Notes: generated from the sequence alone by a model not told the origin. DNA of 64,000 nucleotides from Rhizoclosmatium globosum (GCA_002104985.1 MCGO01000046.1:186001-250000); one strand, 5' to 3'. Counted from the stretch's first letter, positions 21,341-32,628 are shown. Made by a program: numbers and translations.

Positions 21341-22287
21341 TTAAGTATCCAAACGTACGACCGTGCTATTGCGATTGACAATATTCATCGAACACTTTCT
21401 TTCTCTTCCCAATGTTCCAAACTCTTGCGTTCCCCTCCTCTGATCAGCACCTGAATTCGCATCACTGTCTGCCTCGTCTCTGATCTTACCCAAGTCAAGC
21501 AACACGTCTAAATTCGCCATTCGAACCAACACGTACGTTTGAGTATTCCACGCAATGTAGTACCACATCAAATCAGTTACATTTGCGTTTACATATAAGA
21601 CGAAGCAGCTCGCTGCGATAACCAGTGTTGACCGCAGAATAGTTCTAACCATCATTGTTTGAATGTACTTTGAGCTTAAACTGAATCGCATTAGTGTAAC
21701 AATGAGTGTTGTGACTGTTGCAATCGCAAATTACGTCTGCAATGTTGTAACCTGATCCCGTAATGGCATTTTGGTAGTAAATACATGATTGCTCGTCTTC
21801 ATCCCAACGCGCATAAGATAGCGCCAAATCGCTGATCATCCAGCCGCATCTGTTGAAAAACACGAGGCATATGCAGAACAAAGAATACTTGTCGCGGTTT
21901 GTTATAAAGTAGCATCTATAAAGAACAATAGCATCTAAACAAAAGTGAGCAGTTAATCGCGCACATTGGGTGCGTCAACTTACCAAAGCTGACATACAAT
22001 AAATGGCTTGTCAAGTTGTCGATAAACCCCGACGTAGCACAGGAAGAAGCTCCAACTAAGGTCTCAAAGTAAATATTTGATATTGTGTAACCAATAGCAG
22101 AGATGTTGCAGGTGATTAGAAGTGAAGCAATGGGATAAAACTTTGTGTCCTGTCTCTTGGTTTGTACCAAGCGAGAACACACATGGGCCAAGCCCTGCAG
22201 CGCGACTTCGATACAAAGTCCGCTGATAATATTCACAACAAAGTTGTAGCTGCTGCTGCTGTAGGGCTGGGGCCGAAGATTATCCAT
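21341..22287 (-). pseudogene. Orphan seven-transmembrane protein, array copy 4, with 5-nt frameshifting deletion
   Basis: Exon 1 (22287 to about 21990) starts MDNLRPQPYSSSSYNF and is intact. Exon 2 begins DAIVLYRCYFITNRDKYSLF. At about 21722-21732 the frame breaks: relatives read D-A-F/I-A-T-x-T here, but this copy has TGCGATTGCAAC where TGCGATGCGATTGCAAC is expected, a loss of one TGCGA unit. Beyond it the family sequence resumes in another frame (MRFSLSSKYIQTMMVRTILR, then LVIAASCFVLYVNAN and YYIAWNTQTYVLVRMANLD) and runs to a stop at 21341, with an extended C-terminus. Loss of one of two direct 5-mers suggests replication slippage, so I call it a probable recent pseudogene. A consensus error is possible. 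Confidence 0.6.
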
Positions 22288-22390
22288 GTTTGGAAGAAGA
22301 TTTTCAATATGATTCTCAAATTCCATTCACACAAAGAAAAAAAATGTAGTTCATAATATGTAGACAGCCGAAAAAATAATAATCTCAACC

Positions 22391-23547
22391 TCAATGATTG
22401 CCTTTAGGATAGCCTCTAGGTACAGCTCTCCATCCCCGAGGGAACGGAAACGTTTTTGGTCCTATAATACATGTCTCCAAATCTGCGGCACACAAGTAGA
22501 CATGAAATTCATCACCAGCAAATAAATCCACGCCTTCCGGACACGGAATCGGCATCGTAGCCCTCCTTTCTCCAAACTGCCTCAAATAGAAATACCGCGA
22601 AATGTTCATCCCGACTTCCATCTTGGACCGTGTTTTCAGTTCAGCGCATTCGGATTTATGGAAGCCGATCCAATCGCGCTTTTGGCATTCTTTGGAGCAG
22701 TAGTCAAGCTTGCGGCAGCCTGTGCAGATTTGCATTCTGTAGACGCTTGCAGGGGCGCTGCACCAGTTACAAGAGCGGAGGTCGGATTTTATGCATTTAA
22801 ATACTTCGTCTTCTGTGGTGGCGTTGCGGATGGATTTTGTCTGAGATGATGTGGGTTGTAAGCCGTCGTGGACAATAAGGTAGCTGGATGGTTCGGCTTC
22901 AGAGATGAGGAACGTTGTGATGGTTCTGTTGATGTTGAGCAGGATTTCAAATAAGGAGATGATGTCGAATCTGTTTTGTGGAGTACATATTCCGTCGGGT
23001 AGATCAAGAAGGTATTTGAATGGATTCATGAGCGCGGTGTGGCCAGTTTTTAGAACATAAGCGCTGGCATTTTGCATGCGTTTTGCTTGGATTATGAGTT
23101 GTTCACAGATGGATAGTGGTAGGGTTGTGGCAAACATCTGAGTGCACCGAATCACGGCATTCTGGCACATGGAGAGAGATATCATAGCCGCTGAGTTTGA
23201 ACTTTCTAGAATTTCTTTGTTGATACGGGCTGAGATTGTCCATATCAGAGGAGTTGATTTTGACTTCGATATTGTTTCATAAAACGAACGCGCTAGTGCT
23301 GCGTGGCGCGATCCAAGTGTACCATCTATTGCGAGCGATCCAATGAATTCCATGGATCCTCCGACTTGGTTTTATCTGGGTTAGGAATGAAAGCTGGGAT
23401 TTAATTCAACTAACCATAAACGCAATCCCCAATTCGTCCAGAACCACCAGGCCACTTTGCTCTAACACCGTCTGCACTCAGTGAAGGAGTGCCGTCCTTT
23501 TTGACACTCGAATCCCAGAGGCGCATGGGAATATCGTTGTCCATCAT
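22391..23547 (-). CDS. MYND-type zinc-finger protein
   Basis: Two exons, 23547-23415 and 23358-22391, about 365 aa. The MYND finger is clear in the C-terminal half: CNWCSAP, then ICTGCRKLDYCSKECQKRDW and HKSEC, giving the C-C-C-C-C-C-H-C ligand set. The N-terminal two thirds are helical and hydrophobic without a domain I can name (SFYETISKSKSTPLIWTISA, LLDLPDGICTPQNRFD). The first exon supplies MMDNDIPMRLWDSSVKKDG. MYND fingers bind proline-rich peptides and are common in expanded chytrid families. The specific role here is unknown. Confidence 0.75.
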
Positions 23548-23673
23548 CTTCAAGTATTGTGAATTTGTGAAAGAATTGTCTTGCGTCAGGAAAAAGAACG
23601 CGATTTATTTTCCCATCCTAAACCCAAAACACCCCGTTTAACCCTTCATCGTAATACTGTTATCAAATTAAGA

Positions 23674-24795
23674 TCACATAAAGAAGGCAGGCTTCGTTGT
23701 CTTTTTCTTGTAAACCTCAAGTTTAGATGCTGTTCTCAGAGTTCCCTTGGTGTCGCGAATGTACATTGGTTGTTTCTATGAATGTGAAAAGTTAATATCA
23801 GTGGGTTCCGTTCGTGAAATATAACAATAAGAGACCAAGCCAATTGACTCCTTCTTCCAATTCCAACCCTCATTCGAATACTCATATGCATCTTCCTAAG
23901 AATATTATTCATTCATCCAGAGATTGCCTCATTCGCTGAACACTCAGTATTTGTCGTACTACAAACCTCAACTTTACTGATATCCACGAAAGCAAACTTG
24001 AATCGGTCCGAAGCATTTTTAGGATCCCTTTCCAACTCTTTCACGACAACATTGGCAGAGACTTTGTCAGAGGGACCATCCAGACTGAAGATGCGTTCCG
24101 CCTGCTGATCGAGTTTATGAGCAACATTCGCATATGGTTCCTTTTCGAGGAGTTGAGCGGCATCCAAAGGAGAAATAGCATCCGCTTCATCAATAAATTG
24201 GAAGAGAGGCTTCAGGCGTTCTGAAGTGAGAGCTCTGAGAGGTTCCTTGATACGAATTTCGTTTCGAGGGTCGACACGGAGCAGTTTCTCCATGTGATAT
24301 GTGAGTTGAACTTGGATTGGTTTGTTGTTGCGTTCCATTTGTTGTTGCAGGGCTTTGAGACGGAGAATGGCCTGGACTCTGACGATTGAAATGCCAAACT
24401 GGGCGGCGAGTTTGAGGGGAGTTTCTGTCTCCGGATTTGAAGTGTAGAGAGCGTATATTTCATCGCGGGAAGCATTTGAGAGAGGAGGAACGGGTTTGAA
24501 GAGCGGGTTCATTGGGAAGGGAGCCTTTGATAGTTTGTATAGTTTGAATCAAGTAAACGATCAGATCGAAACAACGAAGCAGCGAAGAAACGAAAGCACT
24601 CACGCCCTGGGCTCCAACAAACTTTGCCTGTTTCTGGTTTCTGAACTTTGCACCTTCGCTTCGCAGCCACTTGTCCGCGGCAACGACGGCCTTCTTCCGA
24701 TCGAGGCGTCCGAATGTCAACGTGGATTCGGTGGTGGTGGTGGCCGTGGCAAAGAGTCGTCGGGAAACGTGGTGGTGGTGGTGCAGAACCAGCAT
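23674..24795 (-). CDS. Mitochondrial small ribosomal subunit protein mS45 (yeast Mrps35 family)
   Basis: Four exons: 24795-24604, 24524-23967, 23895-23836 and 23775-23674. The N-terminus (MLVLHHHHHVSRRLFATATT) fits a mitochondrial presequence. Exon 2 holds the family core: FKPVPPLSNASRDEIYALY, LAAQFGISIVRVQAILRLKA and a long helical section. The last exons give EDAYEYSNEGWNWKKESIGL and KQPMYIRDTKGTLRTASKLE, the conserved IRD-G-LR-A end of this family. The predicted protein is about 300 aa and should sit in the mitochondrial small subunit. One 5' splice site reads GTTTGT, a form used repeatedly in this genome. It is divergent from the SHIPPO-repeat gene at 25092. Confidence 0.75.
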
Positions 24796-25091
24796 TTTGC
24801 TCTTTTTGTTTGGTTGTTGCTCACTTTCTGATAGAACAACTGAACATTAAAAAGACTAGAATAAGGAACTGCAGTAGTAAGTAACCTTCTCTTTATGCAT
24901 GCAAAATCGAACGATGGGTCGGCTTTTTTTAGGAATGGGCTCAGTAAAATAGGTACCCACGAATCAAATACAGTAATCAATATCTGGAAAATAATACTAA
25001 ATCGAAATATAAAACTCACGTAAATCAAACGATGCCAATCTGAAAGCAGTGGAGAATCTCTCTTTCTTTTTTCTCCCAACCCACACCACAA

Positions 25092-27060
25092 ATGTCTCAA
25101 TCGCGTGTCGCGTCTGCAGATGCTACAAGTAACGCTGCGTCTCCGTCCTCGATCCGAAAGAGCAAAGTAGAAACTGTGAAGCTGAAATCCTCAAGCCCAA
25201 CTGGAACATCGCCTCCAAAAGGACGTCGGAACTTACAACTCGGCGTGAATATGCGAACACCCATGGGCGAGTTTATTGTTGAAAAAGGAGGCTACCCTCT
25301 TTCATCTCTATGTACGCACTTCGATATCTCTTTCTGATGTATAGTATTCCTAACGCGGCCTCCCTTTCCCTTCAACTATACTTAGCAAACCCAACCCCTG
25401 GACCATTGACATACGATCCAAAACTACCACCCTCCGGCTTTCAATACTCAATCCTTGGGAAGCATGTTGCCTCGAAACTTGAACAGAATCCGATTGGACC
25501 AGGTCCATCCAAATACAATGTGTCTGAAGATGTTGTAGTTTTTAATGACGCTCCTCATTGGAGTTTTGGAATCAAGCTTGGGGAGTTGATGAAAGGTGCG
25601 TTGTGTGTTGCTGCTGCCTTCAGGGTCACATGTCTCTAATCTTTGATAAAGTTGACAATGAAAACCCAAGCCCTTTCGCATACGAAAACACCAAAAAGTT
25701 TGGTGGAGAGGGGCCAAAGCTTTCAGGATGGTTTGAGTTTCCAACAGACAGCACTCCAAGTCCTGACCGATACAATCCAAATTTGTCGTGTATTCCTGTG
25801 GCTGGAGCAAATCCTAAATATTCGTTTGGATTGAAGACAAAGCCTTCAGGTATATTTACTGGGATGCGAAATGAAAAAAATCTGACGCCTCACTTTTAAT
25901 AGAGGACAATAACCCGGGACCACAAGATTATGATGTACACTACATTCGGTCCAACATTGCCGACGCTCCATCTTACACAATGCGACCACGTGTTGGAGAG
26001 CCTGTGTTCACCAACAAGGAAGATGGTAAGGAATCGGTTTCAACATCAGAATCGTCAATCTAACAATTATTCATAGCTTTAATACCCGGTGCTAATGAAT
26101 ACAACCCAAAACTACCTGGAACGGGAAAGGCCGCGTCGTTGAAAGGGTCTTATAAAGAAATCAAATGTGAATACTCATCAGAAAACCTTACTGTCGCTAA
26201 CTTGCACTCCCATAGCCATGAAAACACCGGGCCCTGCAAACTACATTATTCCAAACTCCCTCTTCAACGGGCCGCAATACAGTCTGACGGGTCGCAATGT
26301 ACCTGAAGAAGAAGACCTCGTCAAAGACCTCCCAAGTCCAGCAAGTTATAACCCACAACCAACATTCGATTCCCCACCTCAATTCTCTCTGGGAAATCGG
26401 AGGAAGGAGCAGCTTCGTAAGTTTCCCTCTCAAAGAGAAATCTTACTTGACTAACATGCCTCTGTAGCGTTCAATCATTATGTACCAGGACCAGGTGCAT
26501 ATGAACCAAAAGACCGTCAGATTCGGGGAAATGGTGCTCCCAAAGTCACGCTCAAGGGACGGCACTCACAGAAACCAAATACGAATCCTGGGCCGGCTGA
26601 TTATAATACTGCCGCGCCTATTGAACGTTCTCTAAGTGCAGCGCAGCTTGCACGGATGGAGAAGAGTAAGAAGGAAGTTCCGCGTAAGTTTCTGTAATGT
26701 CTGCTCGTGAAGATGAGTTTTGATTTGGTGATTCTGTACATAGCACGAATCAAGACGATTGTTGAAAAGTGTCCTGGACCAGCGGATTGTGAGTTTCCCC
26801 GCGGTTTTTTTCGATTATCAGGTGTTGACTGGATTCACACAGATGAGCTCAAGCCAGTGTCGACGGTAAAACCAGCTGGTCCCAAATACAGTCTTGCTAC
26901 GCGAATCGCGCCGTTCAAGGTTGCTGAGACACCTGGACCTAACAGATACGCTGCAAGAAAGCCATTGGACGGACCCAAAATCACAATGAAGAGTCGAAGC
27001 AGTCCGTTTGTCCTCGTTTTTCCAAGCCAGAGAGTTGACACGTTACGATTGGGTAATTGA
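25092..27060 (+). CDS. SHIPPO/STPG-repeat (outer dense fibre 3-like) axonemal protein
   Basis: About nine exons (first 25092-25311). The protein is a chain of short P-G-P-x-x-Y repeats: NPTPGPLTYDPKLPP, GPGPSKYNV, SPDRYNP, NPGPQDYDV, KTPGPANYIIP, LPSPASYNPQP, VPGPGAYEPKD, NPGPADYNTA, CPGPADYELKP and ETPGPNRYAARK, with YS(L/F)G/T-type partner motifs (PKYSFGLKTK, PQYSLTGRN, PQFSLGNRRK, PKYSLATRI). This is the SHIPPO (STPG) repeat. In other eukaryotes such proteins bind microtubule lumens or flagellar accessory structures. Here it most likely belongs to the zoospore axoneme or basal body. Introns fall between repeats, consistent with growth by exon duplication. Confidence 0.85.
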
Positions 27061-27185
27061 GGGTGTGCATGGCGTATTTTCGAATTCTTCACACTTCTTT
27101 CTTTCAAATTCTGGTTTATTTTTTTGGTTCGTGGCGACTATACATTCTCAGAGAACCAAATAGAACAGAAGCATTTGAATTTGAC

Positions 27186-27925
27186 TTAAATAGGTTTGAT
27201 CTGAGAGGAGCGTTAATATCGTTGCTCGTGTAGAACATGATATAACTCACCTTGAAGTGCAAAGAAATGAGAGAAAAGACCAGACACTTCAAATCCTGAA
27301 TCAAATAGTAGAATACTTTAAGTCCGTCTGGGTCTTTGCTGTCATTAACATCAATCAGAGAACCGATTTTGGAGGTCTGAGTTGAGTGTTGGTTTTAGCA
27401 CCAGTAAGACCTGAGTGGCAGGACTTACAGTGAATGAAATGTGTTCTGAGCCCATCACAATTTCGAGTTCCTGGCGGCCAACTTTATCAGGCATAGGCCA
27501 GTCCTTGTCATCTTCCCTGTTTGATTCACATCCAACAGTCAGTACTGCATCCCACCCAATCCCGCTTAAATAGAGACAATTACTTCATAATTTGGCTCTC
27601 TGAAATGATCCGTTTGAGCTCCTTCATCATCGAGGGCGACACAAAGACTGCGCATGCGTAACGTACAAGCAGTTAGCCTCCTTCACTACCACTTCAACCC
27701 ACGCCACTAACACACCTTCTTTACGAATCATTGAATCGTTCTTGTAGTTTGAGTTGTTTGCATATCGCAGCTTTCCGTCGGGTCTGAATTCAAATTCGAG
27801 GAACTCGTGTCCAAACTTGCCCATGTGGCCTTTAATGGAGGGTCCAGTTTAGATAGTGTCATAAAGAGGGAGGAGGACTTGCCGACGTAGAACCTCACAT
27901 AGAAGTCATCTGTTGAGGCAACCAT
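27186..27925 (-). CDS. MAGOH: Mago nashi homologue, exon-junction complex core
   Basis: Six exons. Exon 1 is 27925-27883 ([15 protein letters not shown]), exon 2 starts at 27829, and the last exon is the few codons IKPI-stop at 27200-27186. The joined product reads [88 protein letters not shown] and [20 protein letters not shown]. It is almost identical to the family along its whole length (about 147 aa). MAGO binds Y14 and eIF4AIII in the exon-junction complex. The first intron (27882-27830, 53 nt) begins GCAAGT and ends AG, so it is of the GC-AG class. It shares a promoter region with the metacaspase gene. Confidence 0.95.
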
Positions 27926-28104
27926 TTTCGCTGAGAGTTTTATGGATAAATACGGGGAAGAATGCAGTAGAACAATTGTACGCTATTAATATCTGAATTT
28001 ATGACAAAGCGTGGGTTGTGAACTATTAGTAAGGTTCAAAGTGTTGGTGAAGGCGGAGAGAGACACAACACGTTCCAAAAACATCTCGCAAACACAGAGC
28101 AATA

Positions 28105-29577
28105 ATGGAAGGCTTCCTATCGAACATTCTCCAAACTGTGATCCACCCAGACACTCAGCCTCACCCTCAGCAGGTGCAGCAGCAGCAGCAACCTCCATCG
28201 GTGAGTTATATTTAACTTGCGTGTGTACATACCTACAACCAATTCAATAACTGATCATTCGTTCTCTGGCAGCAATTGCCTCCAGGTTGGGTTGCACAAT
28301 ACAGTCAGCAGTACCAGTGCTACTTCTATGGTATGATCCTAATGCTGTTCCTCATCAACCAGTTTTATTTACCACTTGAATGCTGAACGCCTCCTCACCA
28401 CAGCCAACTCCCAAACTGGACAGACTCAATGGACTCCTCCAACTGGCGGAAGTGCTCCTGCCCAGTACGGACAGCAACAACAGCAACAGTACCAGCAAAG
28501 CGGTATGGCTGGTGCCAACTTCACATCCTCCGGCAGAAAGAAGGCTCTCCTCGTTGGAATCAACTACATCGGAAGCAAGCACGCGCTGGCCGGTTGTATC
28601 AACGATGCGCATAACCTCCAGAACTTCTTGTTCAGCAATATGGTTACAAGACTGATCAGAGAAGCATGCTTGTTATGACGGATGATAACAAAGACCCTCG
28701 ATACGTTCCTACTACAAAGAACTTGCTTGGTGCTTTCCATTGGCTTGTTTATGATGCGAGGCCAGGAGACCATTTGTTCTTTTCGTACTCTGGACACGGT
28801 GGACAGGTTCCTGACACTAACGATAACGATCGTGCTAGTGGAATGGATGAGTTGAGTTTTTGTTATTCCGCGTTCTTCTTTGACTGATTTTTGCTCATTG
28901 TAGTACCATTTGTCCTGTTGACTTTGAACAGAGTGGACAAATTGATTCTGATTTGTTGCACAAGGCGCTTGTGACTGCTCTCCCTGATGGTGTCAAATTG
29001 GTGGTCGTCATGGATTGCTGTCACTCAGGTGCGTTGAATTAATGCAGCCATATGCAACTAAACGTTAATAGGAACCATGCTTGAGCTTCCCTACACATAT
29101 GCTCCTGATGAAAACGGTCAAATGAATCCAAAGGAAGCTATTCAAGTCGGTATCAAGGTCTTCACAGGCGTGACACATCTCCTCCAAGGAGGATTCTCCG
29201 CTTCCAAAATCCAAGAAGCGAAAGGTCTTCTTGCTGATGTCAAGGTTCTCGCGCATATGTTCTCTGGGTCACCAGCAACAACTGACAACAATGGGTACAA
29301 GCGCGAAGAATTCTCGGAAGCAAAGACTGAGACTCCAAAGGAGGCGTACTTGATTGCTGGTTGTTTGGATGCACAGACTTCCGCGGATACTTCCTTCAAC
29401 GGGCAGGCGAGTGGAGCTTTGACCTATGCTCTCTTGAATGTATTGCGTGAGAATAAGCAGTTGAGCTATGAGCAATTGTTGGCACAATTGAGAGGATTCA
29501 TGCAGGGCAAGTTTTCGCAGATTCCTCAGCTCAGTTGTGGAAAGCCTGTGGATCCTCAATCTACCTTCACACTCTAA
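28105..29577 (+). CDS. Metacaspase (peptidase C14) with N-terminal WW-like domain; one apparent 1-base deletion
   Basis: Exon 1 is 28105-28200 and exon 2 starts at 28273. More introns lie near 28330-28402, 28850-28903 and 29030-29072. The N-terminus has a Gln-rich stretch, then QLPPGWVAQYSQQYQ and ANSQTGQTQWTPP, which has the paired Trp and Pro of a WW domain. The caspase-like domain follows: RKKALLVGINYIGSKHALAG, DARPGDHLFFSYSGHGGQVP (catalytic His in SGHGG), and VVVMDCCHSGTMLELPY (catalytic Cys in DCCHSG). The product should be a calcium-dependent Arg/Lys-specific protease. Near 28638 the sequence AATATGG lacks one T compared with the expected FSNYGYKTDQRS, which breaks the frame. The rest is conserved, so I suspect a consensus error. 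Length, about 430 aa, is normal. Confidence 0.85.
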
Positions 29578-29663
29578 ACTTGTTTTTGTTTCCTGCGTAT
29601 ATTTTGGACTCTTTCTGATAAACGAACAAGTTATATCTGTGCGTTTCTTTTTGTTTGTAACCA

Positions 29664-30533
29664 ATGTCGCTTGTCACACTTCCGTATGAACTTCAATGCG
29701 CAATCTTTGCCTGGATACCCATTCGCAACTGCTTTCAACTTCGTCTCCTCGCCAAGAGTTTCAACAGCTTCATCACATCCCGCCACTTTCTAATTGCCAA
29801 CCTAACTCAAGTTATGTCTCGCCCAACCGACCAAACAGATGCCAAGACCTTTGAAACCGGACTCGATACCCTCTTTTTCAAGGCACACCCGATGATACAG
29901 CAAGTATACGCTGAGTTCGCCTTGAACCAATGGAAGCAGTTGGAGTGGAGTGCCTGGGTTGTCGATTGCCAGTTACCCGCTGCCATTGGTGCATTATCGA
30001 AAGTTGTAAACATTGACCTGTCTTTTTGTGAGTTAAAAGGACCGATTCCACCTGAGGTTGGAGGAATGACAGCTCTGAAGGAGCTGTACGTTCATCAAAA
30101 CAGCTTGACTGCTCAGATTCCAAAGGAGTTTGGACTTCTTTCAACGAATCTGAGGGTATTGGATCTGTCGGACAATTCACTTTCTGGGAGCATTCCATGG
30201 GAACTGGGAAACCTTACATCGCTGAATTGTCTGTACCTGTCGCAGAATCGGTTGTCGGGATCTATCCCTGCGTCATTATTCACACTTACAAAGCTGCGAG
30301 ACCTGTATATCGATAGGAATGAACTGTCTGGACAGATTCCCTCCAATATTAATGAATGCGTCGAACTCAGGTGGCTGCATCTGTACAAAAACCGTTTGAG
30401 TGGGCCTATTCCGTCTGAAATCAAAAAACTGAGGCATCTGGAGTCGTGTGAGTTTCGAGGAAACCCAGAACTCACGATGGATTTTGAGTTCTTTGTTATA
30501 CAACTGGAAGGCGACGTAGATGAATTAGAATAA
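29664..30533 (+). CDS. F-box-like protein with plant-type leucine-rich repeats (copy 1)
   Basis: Single exon, 289 aa. The N-terminus resembles an F-box (LPYELQCAIFAWIPIRNCFQ, then LRLLAKSFNSF). About seven LRRs of the LxxLxxLxLxxNxLxGxIP type follow: IDLSFCELKGPIPPEVGGMT, LKELYVHQNSLTAQIPKEF, VLDLSDNSLSGSIPWELGNL, LYLSQNRLSGSIPASLF, LYIDRNELSGQIPSN and LHLYKNRLSGPIPSEI. This repeat type is common in plant receptors and appears in some fungi and protists. An F-box would link targets to an SCF ubiquitin ligase (inference). Four further members lie at 33359, 41394, 49494 and 54119. This one lacks the long N-terminal region those share. Confidence 0.75.
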   Translation: MSLVTLPYELQCAIFAWIPIRNCFQLRLLAKSFNSFITSRHFLIANLTQVMSRPTDQTDAKTFETGLDTLFFKAHPMIQQVYAEFALNQWKQLEWSAWVVDCQLPAAIGALSKVVNIDLSFCELKGPIPPEVGGMTALKELYVHQNSLTAQIPKEFGLLSTNLRVLDLSDNSLSGSIPWELGNLTSLNCLYLSQNRLSGSIPASLFTLTKLRDLYIDRNELSGQIPSNINECVELRWLHLYKNRLSGPIPSEIKKLRHLESCEFRGNPELTMDFEFFVIQLEGDVDELE

Positions 30534-30776
30534 CAGCTTTATGTTTATGATTATTCGCAGTTTTCTTTGCTATGCACTTATCGAAGACTTCGTATGCATG
30601 CAATTATGGGTGCACGTGACAATCATAAGTCTCAATCCATGAAAACTCAGGGAAACAAAACAAGCGTGAATAAGATTATCCAATATATTTATTGAATCTT
30701 TGGTTTAGTGAACGAAATGCTGTCCCTCCGACTATACGTATACACAAAGACTGAAAGGTAGTTTCAGGCAATCCGT

Positions 30777-31474
30777 TTACTTGTTACCACCTGAGAACAA
30801 AATACCAATTTAGTTTTCAATTGAAGAGGATCGAAGCAAGAAGAACGTACCGTCATTTGGGTTCATACGTCTCTTTCCACCGAATCCGGCAACAGCGTTG
30901 ACGAAACGACGGGTGTATTGAAGTCTCTTCTTGGCACGGCCTATAATAATCCAGTCAGATATACACGTTGGCGACAAACGAAGATGGGGTTGGGGTACAC
31001 ACCAGTCTGCTTCTTCTTCTTCTCTTGCTTCTCAACCTTTGGAGTTTGACCCTTGACCTTTCCGGCACGAGCGAGGGAACCGTGGACTTTACCCTATTGA
31101 CGTTGAGAAGGTTTGTTTAGAGTCCAATGTCGTTTTTGAGCAGCTATTTTGAGAGTGGTTGGGTTGATTGAGGTACTTTTGGAGCTCAGTGGTTCTGGTC
31201 TGCCTCTCCCATTCCGAATTCAAATAACGACTGTTTCATATTGATTCACGAATGATCCCTCGGAGTTTGTGTGAGGCTGACGAGTCTGTTGAAGGTTGTT
31301 CCACACAACAAACACCCAGTCCATCGACGAACTATCCATCCTAGCGACATCTCTCCTTCACAGATTCATTACGACGATTCTGATGATTCAAGTTGATGGT
31401 TTGACGTGGTCTGACGAGCCTCGTATCGACGGGGATGGAGCGGTGGAGGGGAGCCGGCAGGATGCCCTAACCAT
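30777..31474 (-). CDS. RPS30: 40S ribosomal protein eS30
   Basis: The coding part visible with certainty is in three exons from 31093 to 30777: [61 protein letters not shown] and GNK-stop. This is a full match to eS30. Exon 2 begins with the Gly after Met, so the first exon should carry only the ATG. The single ATG followed by GT within 400 bases is at 31474-31472 (5' splice GTTAGG), which would make the first intron about 380 nt. I see no ubiquitin-like fusion of the kind found in animal FAU. Long first introns directly after ATG are common in fungal ribosomal-protein genes. Identity is firm. The first exon is tentative. Confidence 0.88.
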
Positions 31475-32439
31475 CTTGACAAATTTTCAGAGGCTGGATA
31501 ACACACTCCTTCCACATCGATTTATGAACAATTACCGCTCTAAACGACAACTGAACTGTGTTGAGCACGGATAAGTATTCGGTAGGTACGTAGCATACTT
31601 GACGTAGAGTCCTTACTACTTTTCTGAAATTATTGCAATGTCACCCAGTCTTTTGTCTCTGCTTCATCATTTCGTAACACAAGAAACGAGATTTTAATTA
31701 CGTATTAATTTGGCCCTTGGAATTGAGGGTGATTTTTGAAGTGAGTTGGTGTATTGTAGAAAGCATTCAAACACGAGTTATGAACTTGAATGCAGAATAA
31801 TTCATGAGTCATGGATGGAAACACATATCTTGCCGAGATGTTCCGAGACACTCGTGGACAGGAGTCTTGCGTTGTCGCGACCTCACTTAAAAGGGATGCA
31901 AACGATCTTTTTTATCAGTCAAGAGCAATTTCACCGCCACTCTCTACCTTGTTTAATGAATGTATTTTTCTACAGTTATTTGAATAATATCGACTGCGGA
32001 CTGCGCACATTAAAAAACGTATAAATGCAGCCAATTCGCCTCTCGCTTAAAATCATCCTACACAGAGAGTAATAAGTTTGACCGTGAAGTCTCGACTGAG
32101 TCAACTTTTTTGCTGATTGAAAACTATTTCCTTACATCTTCGTGGTCTCGCAAGAGGCGACGGGAATTTTTGAAACCCCCTCTCTCACTCTGTTGAGAAA
32201 CCCTGCACATTAAATGATGAAACATAAGTATTAGTAACGCGAGTAGCTTATGCTTTCTATTTTGCGGAGAGTACACCTTAACCAACGTAAACATTTATAA
32301 CGCGAGTAGTGCGAGTAGTTTCATATTTGCTTTATATTTTCCGGAGGAGTCCAGCGTGAGACAGGCTTAATAAAAGCTGTTCGATGGCTGCAAAACAAAC
32401 ATTTCTTTGTTTTCATCATTTGTTTTAAGAGGAAGGGGC
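31475..32439. other. Intergenic region, no gene recognised
   Basis: About 960 bases between eS30 and the U2 gene. Only short unrelated open frames are present. A TAACGCGAGTAG motif occurs twice (near 32234 and 32297), downstream of U2. Nothing else could be assigned. Confidence 0.35.
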
Positions 32440-32628
32440 TCGGCGTCAGCAAGCGGCAGTGTAAGGCCAGCGACACCAGTTCCCGGGTCTGGTGCAAGCA
32501 CACAGGGTCCACAGGAGAGGCTCAAAAATAATTGTGATAATAGAATACGTACAATGTACGCAGATTTAGTTATCACACTAAATAGAACAGATACTACACT
32601 TGATCTTAGCCAATAGGCTTGAGAGGAT
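32440..32628 (-). ncRNA. U2 spliceosomal snRNA
   Basis: On the minus strand the RNA begins at about 32628 with AUCCUCUCAAGCC and continues UUGGCUAAGAUCAAGUGUAG, then UAUCUGUUCU. This is the most conserved part of U2 and includes the GUAGUA branch-site recognition sequence. An Sm-like site (AUUUUUGAG) follows about 110 bases from the 5' end. Then come hairpins, including CACCAG...CUGGUG. The 3' end at about 32440 is set by the usual length (about 188 nt) and is approximate. U2 pairs with intron branch sites in the major spliceosome, in line with the CTAAT/CTAAC branch sites seen in introns here. Confidence 0.92.

Noticed and set aside
22658..22849. Open frame opposite the MYND protein
   Set aside because: Antisense shadow of the zinc-finger exon.
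31746..32024. 92-codon open frame on the plus strand
   Set aside because: Composition looks like spacer DNA, with no homology and no splice partners.
32210..32290. Possible C/D snoRNA (ATGATGA near 32215)
   Set aside because: No matching D box (CTGA) at a suitable distance and no terminal stem.
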